Below are positions 53,308 through 61,568 of a stretch of 64,000 nucleotides of DNA, one piece after another (positions within the stretch are counted from its first letter, which is position 1; the number at the start of each line of letters is the position of its first letter). A program made the translations under genes and the position numbers. The stretch is from JAJPHI01 sp035541875 (GTDB lineage: Bacteria; Desulfobacterota; Binatia; Binatales; Binataceae), in NCBI GenBank assembly GCA_035541875.1, contig DATKML010000009.1:171375-235374 (forward strand), read 5' to 3'. A model generated the notes under the pieces. It was not told the origin of the DNA and searched no databases. It was given only the letters and a program-made list of their open reading frames with translations.

Positions 53308-53848
53308 TCAATATCTGAGTTTTTCCGCGCATTTCGGTGGTTGAGACGGCGGGAGGTTTGAATTCGAAGGTCTGGGAACCCACCATCGACTTACGATTGC
53401 GCCTGTTTTGACATCGCGCAGTAGCGTCGGCCCGCGCCGCCGTGGGTCGGCCCCGTAGAATAGGCAACGCGTTTGCTGTTATCCCAGAACTGCCAATCCC
53501 AAAAGACTTGTGCGGTGGAGAATTGGTGCAGGACGCGATCTTTCCGGTAAAGCACGAGCGTGCCGGCCAGGCAAGGAGCCTCACAGTGGGAGCAGGAATT
53601 GTCCGGATAGAGCGCCAGCCATCCGACAGTGCGATGATCGGGAGAGATGGCAGCTGATCCGAACGCAATCTGATCCGGTAGTTTCTCGGGCCTAACCAGC
53701 GATCCGTGTTCCAGGGTGATATTTAGTAGCCCGTCGTTATCGATGAGTACCTTCTTGTAAGTCTGGGCAATGCCTGATGCAGAAAGAACGCCCCCAAAAG
53801 CGATTGGAGCTAGGGCACAGACTGCGATTCTGCGATTCGGCGTCGCAT
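53308..53848 (-). pseudogene. Exported hypothetical protein with two frame disruptions
   Basis: The middle part reads AVCALAPIAFGGVLSASG (signal-like), SAAISPDHRTVGWLALYPDN, LVLYRKDRVLHQFSTAQVFWDWQFWDNSKRVAYSTGPTHGG, a pattern of an exported protein type found in other soil bacteria. The natural start ATG 53848 (MRRRIA) is put out of frame by an 8-base tandem duplication GAATCGCA at 53823-53838. After THGGA a missing base (near 53440) shifts the end, which one frame away continues TLLRDVKTGAIVSRWWV and stops at 53308-53310. Two independent disruptions favour true pseudogene status. Confidence 0.65.
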
Positions 53849-53859
53849 GGCTTACCGAT

Positions 53860-55047
53860 CTATCCCTTCGGCAGGCCCAGCACTCTCTCCCCGATGATAT
53901 TGTGCTGAATCTGATTGGTTCCGGCTGCGATTGTGCCGCCGCGCGCAGCCAGTAGCCGGAACGACCAGCGACCGTCGTCGATCGCATGCGGCGCCATCAG
54001 TTCGAGTTGGCTGTACGGCCCGAGCAGCTCCATCGCGAACATCTCGATCTTCATGTTCAGTTCGGTTGCGCCGAGCTTCATCATCGAGCCTTCGGGACCT
54101 GGAGGTAGTCCCTTCAGACGCCGCGTCAGATTGCGCAGATTCGTGAACTTAAGCGCCTGGGCCTCGCACTTAAGCTCGGCGATCTTCTGACGGACCTCGC
54201 TGCTCTCCCACGCCGGACGGCCGTTGCGATTCACGCGCCGCGCGAGATTCGCCAGTTCGTCGATCACCGCAATCAGCGGCTGGCCGCCCCCACCGACGCC
54301 GCGCTCGAACATCAGGGTGGCGATCGCTACCTGCCATCCGTTGTTCTTCGTACCGACCAGCATCTTCTTGGGCGTGCGAACATCGTCGAAGAAAACCTCG
54401 TTGAAGCCCTGCGCCCCGCTCATCTGAACGAGTGGTCGCACCGTGATGCCGGGCGTCTTCATGTCGACAAGGATATAGCTAATCCCGCGATGTTTCGGCG
54501 CCTCCGGATCGGTCCGGCAGAGGACGAAGGCCCAATCGGCGTATTGCGCCTGCGAGGTCCAGATCTTCTGCCCGTTGATGACAAAATAGTCGCCATCCTC
54601 GGTTGCGCGGGTCTGCAACGATGCCAAATCGGAGCCCGAGTTCGGCTCGGAATAGCCCTGGCACCAGATCTCCTCGCCCGTGATGATCTTCGGAATAAAG
54701 CGCTTCTTCTGTTCATCGGTACCCCATTGCATCAGGGTGGGGCCGACGAGCGAGGGCCCGGAACCGATAAAGGGCAGGGGAGCATTAACCCGCTGCAGCT
54801 CCTCGTGGTAGATGATGGTCTTCAGTGTACTGAGGCCGCGCCCGCCGAATTCTTTCGGCCAATCGACGCATGTCCATCCACCTGACGCGAGCTTGCGAAA
54901 CCAGCCGAGCTTGCGTTTCCAATCCTCTTCGTCAGCCTCGAAACCGCCCGCGAGAGATTGCAGGTTGTCGCCGGGCGCATTCTTCTCGAGCCACGCCCGG
55001 AACTCGTGCCGAAAGGCCTCGTCATCTGCGCTGTAATTGAAATCCAT
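53860..55047 (-). CDS. Acyl-CoA dehydrogenase family protein (2)
   Basis: A 395-residue acyl-CoA dehydrogenase, paralogue of the gene at 48914-50113. It begins MDFNYSADDEAFRHEFRAWLEKN and shows ICQGYSEPNSGSDLASL, FVINGQKIWTSQAQYADW, RTDPEAPKHRGISYILVDM, VRTPKKMLVGTKNNGW and AAGTNQIQHNIIGERVLGLP. Substrate unknown. The downstream pseudogene starts 12 bases after its stop; the upstream membrane protein gene ends 24 bases before it. Confidence 0.93.
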   Translation of the reverse strand: MDFNYSADDEAFRHEFRAWLEKNAPGDNLQSLAGGFEADEEDWKRKLGWFRKLASGGWTCVDWPKEFGGRGLSTLKTIIYHEELQRVNAPLPFIGSGPSLVGPTLMQWGTDEQKKRFIPKIITGEEIWCQGYSEPNSGSDLASLQTRATEDGDYFVINGQKIWTSQAQYADWAFVLCRTDPEAPKHRGISYILVDMKTPGITVRPLVQMSGAQGFNEVFFDDVRTPKKMLVGTKNNGWQVAIATLMFERGVGGGGQPLIAVIDELANLARRVNRNGRPAWESSEVRQKIAELKCEAQALKFTNLRNLTRRLKGLPPGPEGSMMKLGATELNMKIEMFAMELLGPYSQLELMAPHAIDDGRWSFRLLAARGGTIAAGTNQIQHNIIGERVLGLPKG

Positions 55048-55071
55048 CGATCACCTTTCCTTGGTGTCGCC

Positions 55072-56007
55072 TTATCGGTTCGTACCTTCGCGCATCGCCG
55101 CGAGTGCTTCAAGCTCGTTGCGAATCCGATCGACTGCGGCCTGATTGAGACCGCTGCGCGAGTAAACCAAGTAGTGGTCCGAAATACGGCTCCAAGCCTC
55201 GTCGAACCATCGCGCTAGCAGCGTCGTATACTGACGACCGTGGAAGACGATTCCCCATTGGAACATTGCACGATCATCGTCAAAGGTAACGAGAGCCTCC
55301 TGATCGGTGATGATCGGAGAGAGAGACGCGTAATCCGAGCCGGGCCTTACCAAAAGCTTCAGCTCGAAGTTGAGCGGCTTACGGTCGAGCATGTCCTTGA
55401 CTAGTCGTTCCATGATGAAATCGAACTGGTCGCGGTTCCACACCGTGCCAAGGATGCGAATCGACCACCAACGCGCTTTCGCATCGGCGCGACTACCGGA
55501 CGATAGCATCCCTTCCAGAATCGCAGCGTTGAGGGCGTCGAACTCGGCGGCGTATTCAGGGTCGGACACGAGTGCTTTGGGTTCGCCCGCAAAACGGCCC
55601 ATTCGGAAAATCTGCGGTGCTTCCTGATCGCGTGAAAATGAATCACGAAGGAGACGCGTGAGGTTCCGCAATAGCTCGTGTGAGGTTGGATAGACGGTTG
55701 TCTGGCCCGCTGATCCGATCTGCTGCGTGATCGTTGCCAGTGCTGCGCGCAATTCGGCGGTATCGAACTTGATGTCCCCTACCGTCTGATGAACGGGTTC
55801 GAAAAGTTGGTGACGTTCCAAGACGATCAACCCGACCAACTCGGCTAGCAGCAACAGCTCGCCGGTGGGCCGGAGCCATAGCCACTCTTGACCCAGATAA
55901 CCTGAGGCAAATGCAAGCACGATCGCGAGGACAGTAATTGCGCTCGCAGCGATGGTGATGACCCGGTTGCGACGGGCATTCGAAGGTGACTCGCTTCCCG
56001 CTGCCAT
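55072..56007 (-). CDS. Two-helix membrane protein with cytoplasmic domain of unknown function
   Basis: A 311-residue protein. Residues 15-65 hold two hydrophobic helices (VITIAASAITVLAIVLAF, LLLLAELVGLIVL); the rest is cytoplasmic and begins with a helical ELRAALATITQQIG. The C-terminal half has strands and helices like those of phospholipase-D-type effector folds (RGMGRF-like, FELKLLVRPGSDYASL, EALVTFDDDRAMFQWGIVFHG, YTTLLARWFDEAWSRISDH), but the HxK catalytic motif is absent, so it would be inactive as a nuclease or lipase. I do not recognise the family. Confidence 0.6.
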   Translation of the reverse strand: MAAGSESPSNARRNRVITIAASAITVLAIVLAFASGYLGQEWLWLRPTGELLLLAELVGLIVLERHQLFEPVHQTVGDIKFDTAELRAALATITQQIGSAGQTTVYPTSHELLRNLTRLLRDSFSRDQEAPQIFRMGRFAGEPKALVSDPEYAAEFDALNAAILEGMLSSGSRADAKARWWSIRILGTVWNRDQFDFIMERLVKDMLDRKPLNFELKLLVRPGSDYASLSPIITDQEALVTFDDDRAMFQWGIVFHGRQYTTLLARWFDEAWSRISDHYLVYSRSGLNQAAVDRIRNELEALAAMREGTNR

Positions 56008-56109
56008 TTTGAAAGTCCTACCTTTGAGCTATGACCGGCAAACCGGTGGTTCGCGCAGGACTCTCGCACAAGGGCAATGTTTAGGCAAAGATTTTCCCTG
56101 GAACCCCGA

Positions 56110-56115
56110 TTGACA
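56110..56115 (+). promoter_or_regulatory. Candidate -35 element before the glyoxalase
   Basis: A consensus TTGACA lies 97 bases before the glyoxalase start. No convincing TATAAT follows at 16-18 bases, so the call is weak. Confidence 0.2.
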
Positions 56116-56206
56116 CCGCTCGGCAAATCACGGGAAATTGTCCCGAAGATCACGGCCGGCTCGCGGAGGAAAGACGGCGGCGAGCCGCTTCAAGGAGATA
56201 CGATCA

Positions 56207-56614
56207 ATGCGTCTGTTGCACACGATGATTCGCGTGAATGACCTCGACAAAACCCTCAAGTTCTATTGCGACGGGCTCGGCATGAAAATGCTCCGCAAGC
56301 GGGACTTTCCGAGCGGTGAGTTCACGCTCGCTTTTATCGGCTACAACGAAGAGAAAGATGGCGCGGTCATCGAGTTGACCCACAACTGGGGCAAAGAGGG
56401 CTACGATCACGGCACCGCTTTCGGCCATCTGGCGATCAGCGTCGAAGATATTTACAAGAAATGCGCCGATCTCAAGAAGATGGGCGTGAACGTCGTGCGC
56501 GAACCCGGTCCGATGAAGTTCGGCGGTCCCGAGATAGCGTTCATCGAAGATCCGAACGGCTACAAGATTGAGCTTGTCCAGATGAAGGACAGCCAGGCGC
56601 TCAGCTTCGAGTAG
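56207..56614 (+). CDS. gloA: Lactoylglutathione lyase (glyoxalase I)
   Basis: A 135-residue VOC-fold enzyme that isomerises the methylglyoxal-glutathione hemithioacetal. ATG 56207 follows AAGGAGATACGATCA. Metal ligands are all present: His5 in LLHTMIRV, Glu in AVIELTHNW (about residue 56), His in FGHLAISVEDIYKK (about 74) and Glu in GYKIELVQ (about 122). The pattern YCDGLGMKMLRKRDFPSGEF and DPNGYKIEL is close to E. coli GloA, so the nickel form is likely. An alcohol dehydrogenase follows after a palindrome. Confidence 0.93.
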   Translation: MRLLHTMIRVNDLDKTLKFYCDGLGMKMLRKRDFPSGEFTLAFIGYNEEKDGAVIELTHNWGKEGYDHGTAFGHLAISVEDIYKKCADLKKMGVNVVREPGPMKFGGPEIAFIEDPNGYKIELVQMKDSQALSFE

Positions 56615-56631
56615 ATGATTATGCCCTCACC

Positions 56632-56654
56632 CGCTGAGCGCGATGCGCTCAGCG
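56632..56654. repeat. Perfect 10-bp hairpin between glyoxalase and alcohol dehydrogenase
   Basis: CGCTGAGCGC and GCGCTCAGCG surround a GAT loop. Flanks CCCTCACCC and ACCTCTCCC resemble the REP-like intergenic repeats of GC-rich bacteria. No T-run follows. The hairpin could slow or end transcription after the glyoxalase. Confidence 0.45.
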
Positions 56655-56708
56655 ACCTCTCCCTGGACAAGGAGAGATACGGCCCGAGGTGCGACCGAGT
56701 GGAAAACC

Positions 56709-57725
56709 ATGAAAGCGGCGGCATTCAAACAGCTTAACGAGATGGCGGTTATCGACGCACCCAAGCCTCAAGCGGGGCCGGGTGAGGTCGTACTCAAGGT
56801 GCACAATTGCGGTATCTGCGGGTCAGACCTGCACGCCTGCCAATTCGGTCTCGGGATGAAGCCGGGCTCGATCATGGGTCATGAATTTTGCGGCGAGATT
56901 CATGAGGTTGGGGCGGGGGTCACAGAGTACGCCGTCGGGCAGCGTGTCGCGGGATTACCTTTCATCGCGTGCGGCGAATGCGATCGATGCAAGGGCGGGA
57001 TGGAGATCCACTGCCATAAGCTCAAAGGCTTAGGGCTCGGCCAGCTACCCGGCGCCTACGCAGAATTCGTAGCCTGCGCGACCAGCAGTCTCTTCCGCCT
57101 GCCCGCTAATGTCTCGTCGCGAGAGGGCGCACTGGTCGAACCGCTCTCGGTCGGACTCCATGCCGTGAAGCGCTCAGGCCTGAAGGCGGGCGATACGGCG
57201 ATCGTGATGGGCGCCGGGCCCATCGGTCTCGCAACCGTCGTTTGGGCAAAAGGGAAGGGCGCCACCGTCGTCGTATCCGAACTGGCTGAAGGCCGTCAGG
57301 AACTCGCGCGCAGGCTCGGCGCCGACGTGGTAGTGAATCCGAACGAAAAGAAACCGGCGGATCAGGTGCGCGAGATGACCGGTCGTCGCCCGGATCTGGT
57401 TTTCGAGTGTATCGGTGTTAAGGGCACACTCGACCAAGCGACCGGGATGGTGGGGCCGCGCGGTCAGATCGTAGTGGTCGGCGTCTGTATGGAGCCGGAT
57501 CAGATTCAGCCGGTTAAGTGCATCACCAAGGAGATCAGCCTCAACTTCGTCCTGGGCTACGACCCATCCGACTTCGCCGAGACGATCACTGCGCTTGCCA
57601 ACGGAACCATCAAGCCACAGCCGATGGTCACCGATGTCATCACCGTGGACGACGTGCCAAAAATGTTCGAAGCACTGAAGAAACCCGGATCACGCGCCAA
57701 GGTAATGGTTGAGTTCCCGCATTAA
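56709..57725 (+). CDS. Zinc-dependent alcohol dehydrogenase (MDR family)
   Basis: A 338-residue medium-chain dehydrogenase/reductase. ATG 56709 (MKAAAFKQLNEMAV) is taken. Catalytic zinc motif NCGICGSDLHACQ, GHEFCGEIHEVGAG, and the structural-zinc lobe CGECDRCKGGMEIHC are complete; MGAGPIGLATVVWAKG binds NAD(P) near residue 160. Typical of threonine/sorbitol/alcohol dehydrogenases; the precise substrate is not deducible. It is convergent with the DUF1015 gene (12 bases apart). Confidence 0.9.
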   Translation: MKAAAFKQLNEMAVIDAPKPQAGPGEVVLKVHNCGICGSDLHACQFGLGMKPGSIMGHEFCGEIHEVGAGVTEYAVGQRVAGLPFIACGECDRCKGGMEIHCHKLKGLGLGQLPGAYAEFVACATSSLFRLPANVSSREGALVEPLSVGLHAVKRSGLKAGDTAIVMGAGPIGLATVVWAKGKGATVVVSELAEGRQELARRLGADVVVNPNEKKPADQVREMTGRRPDLVFECIGVKGTLDQATGMVGPRGQIVVVGVCMEPDQIQPVKCITKEISLNFVLGYDPSDFAETITALANGTIKPQPMVTDVITVDDVPKMFEALKKPGSRAKVMVEFPH

Positions 57726-57737
57726 AGGACGCCCGGA

Positions 57738-59024
57738 CTAATCCTCTAACGGATTCATGATCAGCCCGGTAATCAGCTTCGGAAAGAAATACGTCGACTT
57801 CTCGGGCATCGTAGCGCCTGCTCCACTGACGCGATCGATATCGTCGATCGTTGGTGCGTTCATCAGAAAAGCGCCATCCGCGTTACCTTCGAGAACCTGT
57901 TCCACCGCACCGTGCGCATCGATCGTGTATTCGATATTGCCGCCCTTGCGAACTTCATCGGCTTTGATACCGAAGATGCGATCAAAGATAAGCGTGTGCA
58001 AAATCGAGACGTCGAGGCCGCGTACCGAATCGGGCGTCTCGGGCATCGCGGCAGCGAGACTGGCTGGACTGCGAAGGCGCATCAGTCTGAAGAAGCGATC
58101 GTTCTTCAGAACCACGCCGAGCGAGCCTTGTCCGGCTGCCTTCAGTGCTGCGAGCATTTGATCCTTATCGCTGAACTCCTGGCTGACGAAATCCTGCTGA
58201 CTTTTAACGCCAAACGATGCGCGCGCGGCTTCGGGAAGCTCCCGCACCACGCGATGGGTCGGTAGAACGACCAGACCCGGATCGTCGAAAGCTACGATCG
58301 TCATCATCGTGTAGTTGCAGGGCGCATCGGCCGAGGAGTTGCCTGCCTGAACCTGTTGTCGCCGATAATTAAGCGACGTCTCATAGCGATGGTGTCCGTC
58401 GGCGATCAGGATGCGCGGCGCCTCCAGCACGCGCTGGATGACCGCGACCTCGTCGGAGTTATCAATCGCGCGAATCTCATTGGCGATACCCAGGTCGTCG
58501 GTCGCGCTGAGCGTCGGTTCGCGCTTCCCCACGGCATCGAGGAGGCTGGAAAGAGCCGCATCCTTCACCGGATAGAGACCGAAAATCGAGCTGATATTGG
58601 TGCGCGTCGCTTCCAGCAGGCGGAGGCGATCTTCCTTGGCCTTCGGAAAGGTTTTTTCATGGGGAAGGATACGGCCCGTCGCGAATTCCTCGAGTTTCAC
58701 TCGCGCAATCAGGCCTGTGCGGACGAAAGCCCGTCCTTCGTGCTGGAACCGCTGCGTATAGAGGTAAATCGCCGGCTTGGCGGAGCGGACGAGAATTCCG
58801 TCCTTGCTCCATTGCTCAAGCGTCGCAGCGGCATTGACGTAAGGATCGCTCGCGCGATTCAGCTCCAATCGAATCACGTTGTAGGGATTACGATCGTAGA
58901 GTTCGCTTTGCCGCTTCTGATCCACCAAGTCGTAGGGTGGGGCGACAACGCGATCGAGTGTTGCGGTACGCGAGGGATCGAAGTGCAGGGCGCGGAAGGG
59001 TTGTATCCTGTAATTTGACGTCAT
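57738..59024 (-). CDS. DUF1015 family protein
   Basis: A 428-residue protein with the complete DUF1015 pattern: IQPFRALHFDPSR, VVAPPYDLVDQKRQ, DRNPYNVIRLELNR, YLYTQRFQHEG, GRILPHEKTFPKAKEDRL, and LIADGHHRYETSLNYRRQQ with His-His. The C-terminal half contains GNIEYTIDAHGAVEQV. The family's biochemical role is unknown; it is widespread and often near serine and sugar metabolism genes. It shares the minus strand with tsaC and purD, nine bases after tsaC. Confidence 0.9.
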   Translation of the reverse strand: MTSNYRIQPFRALHFDPSRTATLDRVVAPPYDLVDQKRQSELYDRNPYNVIRLELNRASDPYVNAAATLEQWSKDGILVRSAKPAIYLYTQRFQHEGRAFVRTGLIARVKLEEFATGRILPHEKTFPKAKEDRLRLLEATRTNISSIFGLYPVKDAALSSLLDAVGKREPTLSATDDLGIANEIRAIDNSDEVAVIQRVLEAPRILIADGHHRYETSLNYRRQQVQAGNSSADAPCNYTMMTIVAFDDPGLVVLPTHRVVRELPEAARASFGVKSQQDFVSQEFSDKDQMLAALKAAGQGSLGVVLKNDRFFRLMRLRSPASLAAAMPETPDSVRGLDVSILHTLIFDRIFGIKADEVRKGGNIEYTIDAHGAVEQVLEGNADGAFLMNAPTIDDIDRVSGAGATMPEKSTYFFPKLITGLIMNPLED

Positions 59025-59033
59025 CGTTGTTGC

Positions 59034-59657
59034 TTAGGTTGCGATTACTTGGGCGATCGCCGCGGCGCTGACAGCACCTTCGCGCACGATTCGATAACCG
59101 CTCTCAGTAAACTCCACTACGGTTGAGGGTGCCCCACCAGCAAGGCGACCATCTTCTAAAATCACTTTGATTCGACCGGCAAATACTTCCCGAACCTGAA
59201 GCGCATCGGCAATCGCCGGAGTGCCGCTCAGGTTGGCGCTGGTCGCCGTTATCGGCTTCCCGAAGGCCGCCGAGAGTGCACGCGCAACCGGATGAGGTGA
59301 TACGCGTACGCCGACGCCGTTCGGACCTTTGAGCGCGTCGTGCAGTCCGCTGCGCGCGGGCAGGACCAGCGTGAGTGGCCCGGGCCAGAAGGCCCGAGCG
59401 AGCTTGCGAGCTGTTTCAGGAACATGCGAAGCGACCGAGAAGGCCGCGTCCATGTCGGCTGCAATAAGCGCGATCGGTTTATCGGGCTCGCGTCCCTTGA
59501 TCGCGACAATCTTTTCAAGTGCATCCGATGATTCTGGATCCGCCGCGATCCCGTAAAAAGTCTCGGTCGGAAAGACGACCAACTCGCCGGCTTGCAGAGT
59601 CGCTACCGCCTGAGCGATCGCCGAACGGAACGCCTCGGAACTGGATTCGTTACTCAT
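59034..59657 (-). CDS. tsaC: L-threonylcarbamoyladenylate synthase
   Basis: A 207-residue Sua5/YrdC/TsaC protein, which makes threonylcarbamoyl-AMP for the t6A37 modification of ANN-decoding tRNAs. Features: LVVFPTETFYGIAADPES, IVAIKGREPDKPIALI, FWPGPLTLVLPARSG, GVGVRVSPHPVARALSAAF, and ITATSANLSGTPA. The ATG is near a short gap to purD (22 bases), so the two are likely cotranscribed. Confidence 0.93.
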   Translation of the reverse strand: MSNESSSEAFRSAIAQAVATLQAGELVVFPTETFYGIAADPESSDALEKIVAIKGREPDKPIALIAADMDAAFSVASHVPETARKLARAFWPGPLTLVLPARSGLHDALKGPNGVGVRVSPHPVARALSAAFGKPITATSANLSGTPAIADALQVREVFAGRIKVILEDGRLAGGAPSTVVEFTESGYRIVREGAVSAAAIAQVIAT

Positions 59658-59678
59658 GACCGCAAAGCTATCGGAAGA

Positions 59679-60995
59679 TCAGGATTGGCACGCCAATGCG
59701 CGATGAGCCACGTCACGACGCATCTGCCGTCCTTCGAACCGGATCAGATCCGCGGCTTCATAGGCAGTCGCCACAGCGCGTTCGAGCTTATCGGCCAGTG
59801 TCGACACCACCAGCACCCGGCCGCCGTCTGTAACGAGCCGGTTGTCGACGAGCGCCGTGCCCGCGTGGAAAACTTTGACGCGTGTCTTGTTGATAGCCCA
59901 TCGCGTCTTCAACTCGGAGGGTTGATCGCCGTCGATATGCTCGAGGCCCTGAATCGCGATTCCTCTGCGATAATCACCCGGATAGCCCCCGGACGCGAGT
60001 ACTACTGCTACCGCGCTCTTAGCCGAAAGAGTTACGCGAGCTTCCTGCGGACGGCCGTCGGCGATTGCCATCAGCGCTTCGCCCAGATCACCCTCTAATC
60101 GCATCATCAGCGCTTCGCATTCTGGATCGCCAAAACGCACGTTAAATTCGAGGACCTGGATACGATCTCCGTCGACCATCAGGCCCGCGAAGAGCACGCC
60201 GCTGAAAGGGGTTCCGCGTCGCTCCATCTCGGCGAGCGTCGGATAAACAGCCTCCCTCATCACGCGATCCTGAAAGGAGGTGTCGTAGCGCGGCACTGGT
60301 GAGTAGGCGCCCATTCCGCCGGTATTCGGACCGCGATCGCCGTCGAAAATCGCCTTATGATCCTGCGCGAATCCAAGCGGAAGCGCTTCGCGACCGTGGC
60401 ATAGCGCGAAGAAGGAAAGCTCCTCACCGCGGAGCTTTTCTTCGATCACAACGCGATTGCCGGCCGTACCGAAGCGGCCTTTTTCCAAAGCTTCGATAAC
60501 CGCGTCATTTGCTTCTGTAAGGTTGCTACAAACCGTAACACCCTTGCCCAAAGCCAATCCGTCGGCCTTGACGACAACGTCGCCGCGGCGCGCCTTGATG
60601 TAGTCCAGCGCCGGCGCGATCTCGGCGAAGGTTTCACCGTCAGCGGTCGGCACGCCTGCCGCTTTCATCACGGCTTTGGCGAAGGATTTGCTCGCTTCGA
60701 GCTCGGTCGCTGCTCGGCTCGGCCCGAAAATCTTAAGCCCGCGACGCTGAAACTCATCGGCGATTCCTGCCGCCAGTGGGTCCTCAGGGCCAACGACGGT
60801 CAGATCAATTTTGTTGGTCGCGGCAAACTCTGCGAGTTCGCTGACCGCGGTCGGCGCAATCGGGACAGGCTTCGCCAGATGATTTATCCCGGGATTACCG
60901 CTGGCGCAGAACAATCCCCATACGCTGGGACTCTGACTCAGCCGCCAGCATAATGCGTGCTCCCGGCCTCCCTTGCCGACCACCAGAACCTTCAT
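59679..60995 (-). CDS. purD: Phosphoribosylamine-glycine ligase
   Basis: A 438-residue ATP-grasp enzyme joining glycine to phosphoribosylamine in purine synthesis. ATG 60995 gives the standard start MKVLVVGKGGREHALCW. Hallmarks: VVGPEDPLAAGIADEF, KADGLALGKGVTVCSN, NRVVIEEKLRGEELSFFAL, AIFDGDRGPNTGGMGAYSP, VLEFNVRFGDPECEALMMRL and ASGGYPGDYRRG. The longer frame to 61109 is not needed. Confidence 0.95.
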   Translation of the reverse strand: MKVLVVGKGGREHALCWRLSQSPSVWGLFCASGNPGINHLAKPVPIAPTAVSELAEFAATNKIDLTVVGPEDPLAAGIADEFQRRGLKIFGPSRAATELEASKSFAKAVMKAAGVPTADGETFAEIAPALDYIKARRGDVVVKADGLALGKGVTVCSNLTEANDAVIEALEKGRFGTAGNRVVIEEKLRGEELSFFALCHGREALPLGFAQDHKAIFDGDRGPNTGGMGAYSPVPRYDTSFQDRVMREAVYPTLAEMERRGTPFSGVLFAGLMVDGDRIQVLEFNVRFGDPECEALMMRLEGDLGEALMAIADGRPQEARVTLSAKSAVAVVLASGGYPGDYRRGIAIQGLEHIDGDQPSELKTRWAINKTRVKVFHAGTALVDNRLVTDGGRVLVVSTLADKLERAVATAYEAADLIRFEGRQMRRDVAHRALACQS

Positions 60996-61071
60996 TGCGC
61001 AGCAATTATAGCTGGAGCAAAGCGACGTGTCGCAGCACTTTGTCTGCAATCTACCAATACAGATTGACGTT

Positions 61072-61109
61072 AAAGAAAATGGCCGGACTGATTCACTCAG
61101 CCCGGCCAT
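61072..61109 (-). terminator. Intrinsic terminator after the EthD-like gene
   Basis: ATGGCCGG and CCGGCCAT form an eight-pair stem, extended by CTGA/TCAG around a five-base loop, and on the minus strand a T-rich run (TTTTCTTT) follows. It lies 25 bases past the stop of the gene at 61134-61505 and before the purD start, a textbook Rho-independent terminator that separates the two units. Confidence 0.75.
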
Positions 61110-61133
61110 CTAAAGGCTTAACCGAATAGACGT

Positions 61134-61505
61134 TTAGGCCGCGCGACGCGCCACCGCCGTCGCTTCGACCATTCCAGTGACCGGCTCGAAGATACGAGCG
61201 CTTACGCCCTTCAGATCGATCGAATCGCTCATGATCATGTCGTTGGTCCCGACGCGCGAGGCGAGATCCTTGAGCGCCGCCGCAACATCATCGGTTTCGA
61301 TCTCATAGAGCGCGAGATAACGATGAGTCTTGTCCGCTTCGCCACCCATCTGGGAGTCGGAAAGCTTGAAGCGCTGAGCCCGGACGAAGCCCGGCACATT
61401 CAAAACGTCCGGCAGATGCTGATCGTTGTACCAGCGATTGTACTCGGCCTCGTTACCGGCCGTTGGATTGCTCAAAACCACGAAGGTGTATTTGCTCTTA
61501 GCCAT
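61134..61505 (-). CDS. EthD/DUF4286-like dimeric alpha-beta barrel protein
   Basis: A 123-residue protein with the ferredoxin-like, dimeric alpha/beta-barrel look: TFVVLSNPTAGNEAEYNRWYNDQHLPDVLNVPGFVRAQRF carries the W-Y-N/D-xHLPD pattern of the EthD and DUF4286 proteins. Members are small ligand-binding proteins found beside hydroxylase and CoA-ligase pathways. It is the first gene downstream of the CoA transferase, 63 bases away on the same strand, and ends at a terminator. Function is inferred from fold only. Confidence 0.75.
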   Translation of the reverse strand: MAKSKYTFVVLSNPTAGNEAEYNRWYNDQHLPDVLNVPGFVRAQRFKLSDSQMGGEADKTHRYLALYEIETDDVAAALKDLASRVGTNDMIMSDSIDLKGVSARIFEPVTGMVEATAVARRAA

Positions 61506-61568
61506 TGTCGATCCTCCCGTATAAGCTCGAACCCTAACTCTCTCTCGACGGCGCTGTCCAGAGACGCC

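Noticed and set aside
53219..53668. Minus-strand frame overlapping the HpaB remnant
   Set aside because: It is an out-of-frame reading across the damaged exported-protein gene and has Ser/Arg-rich shadow composition.
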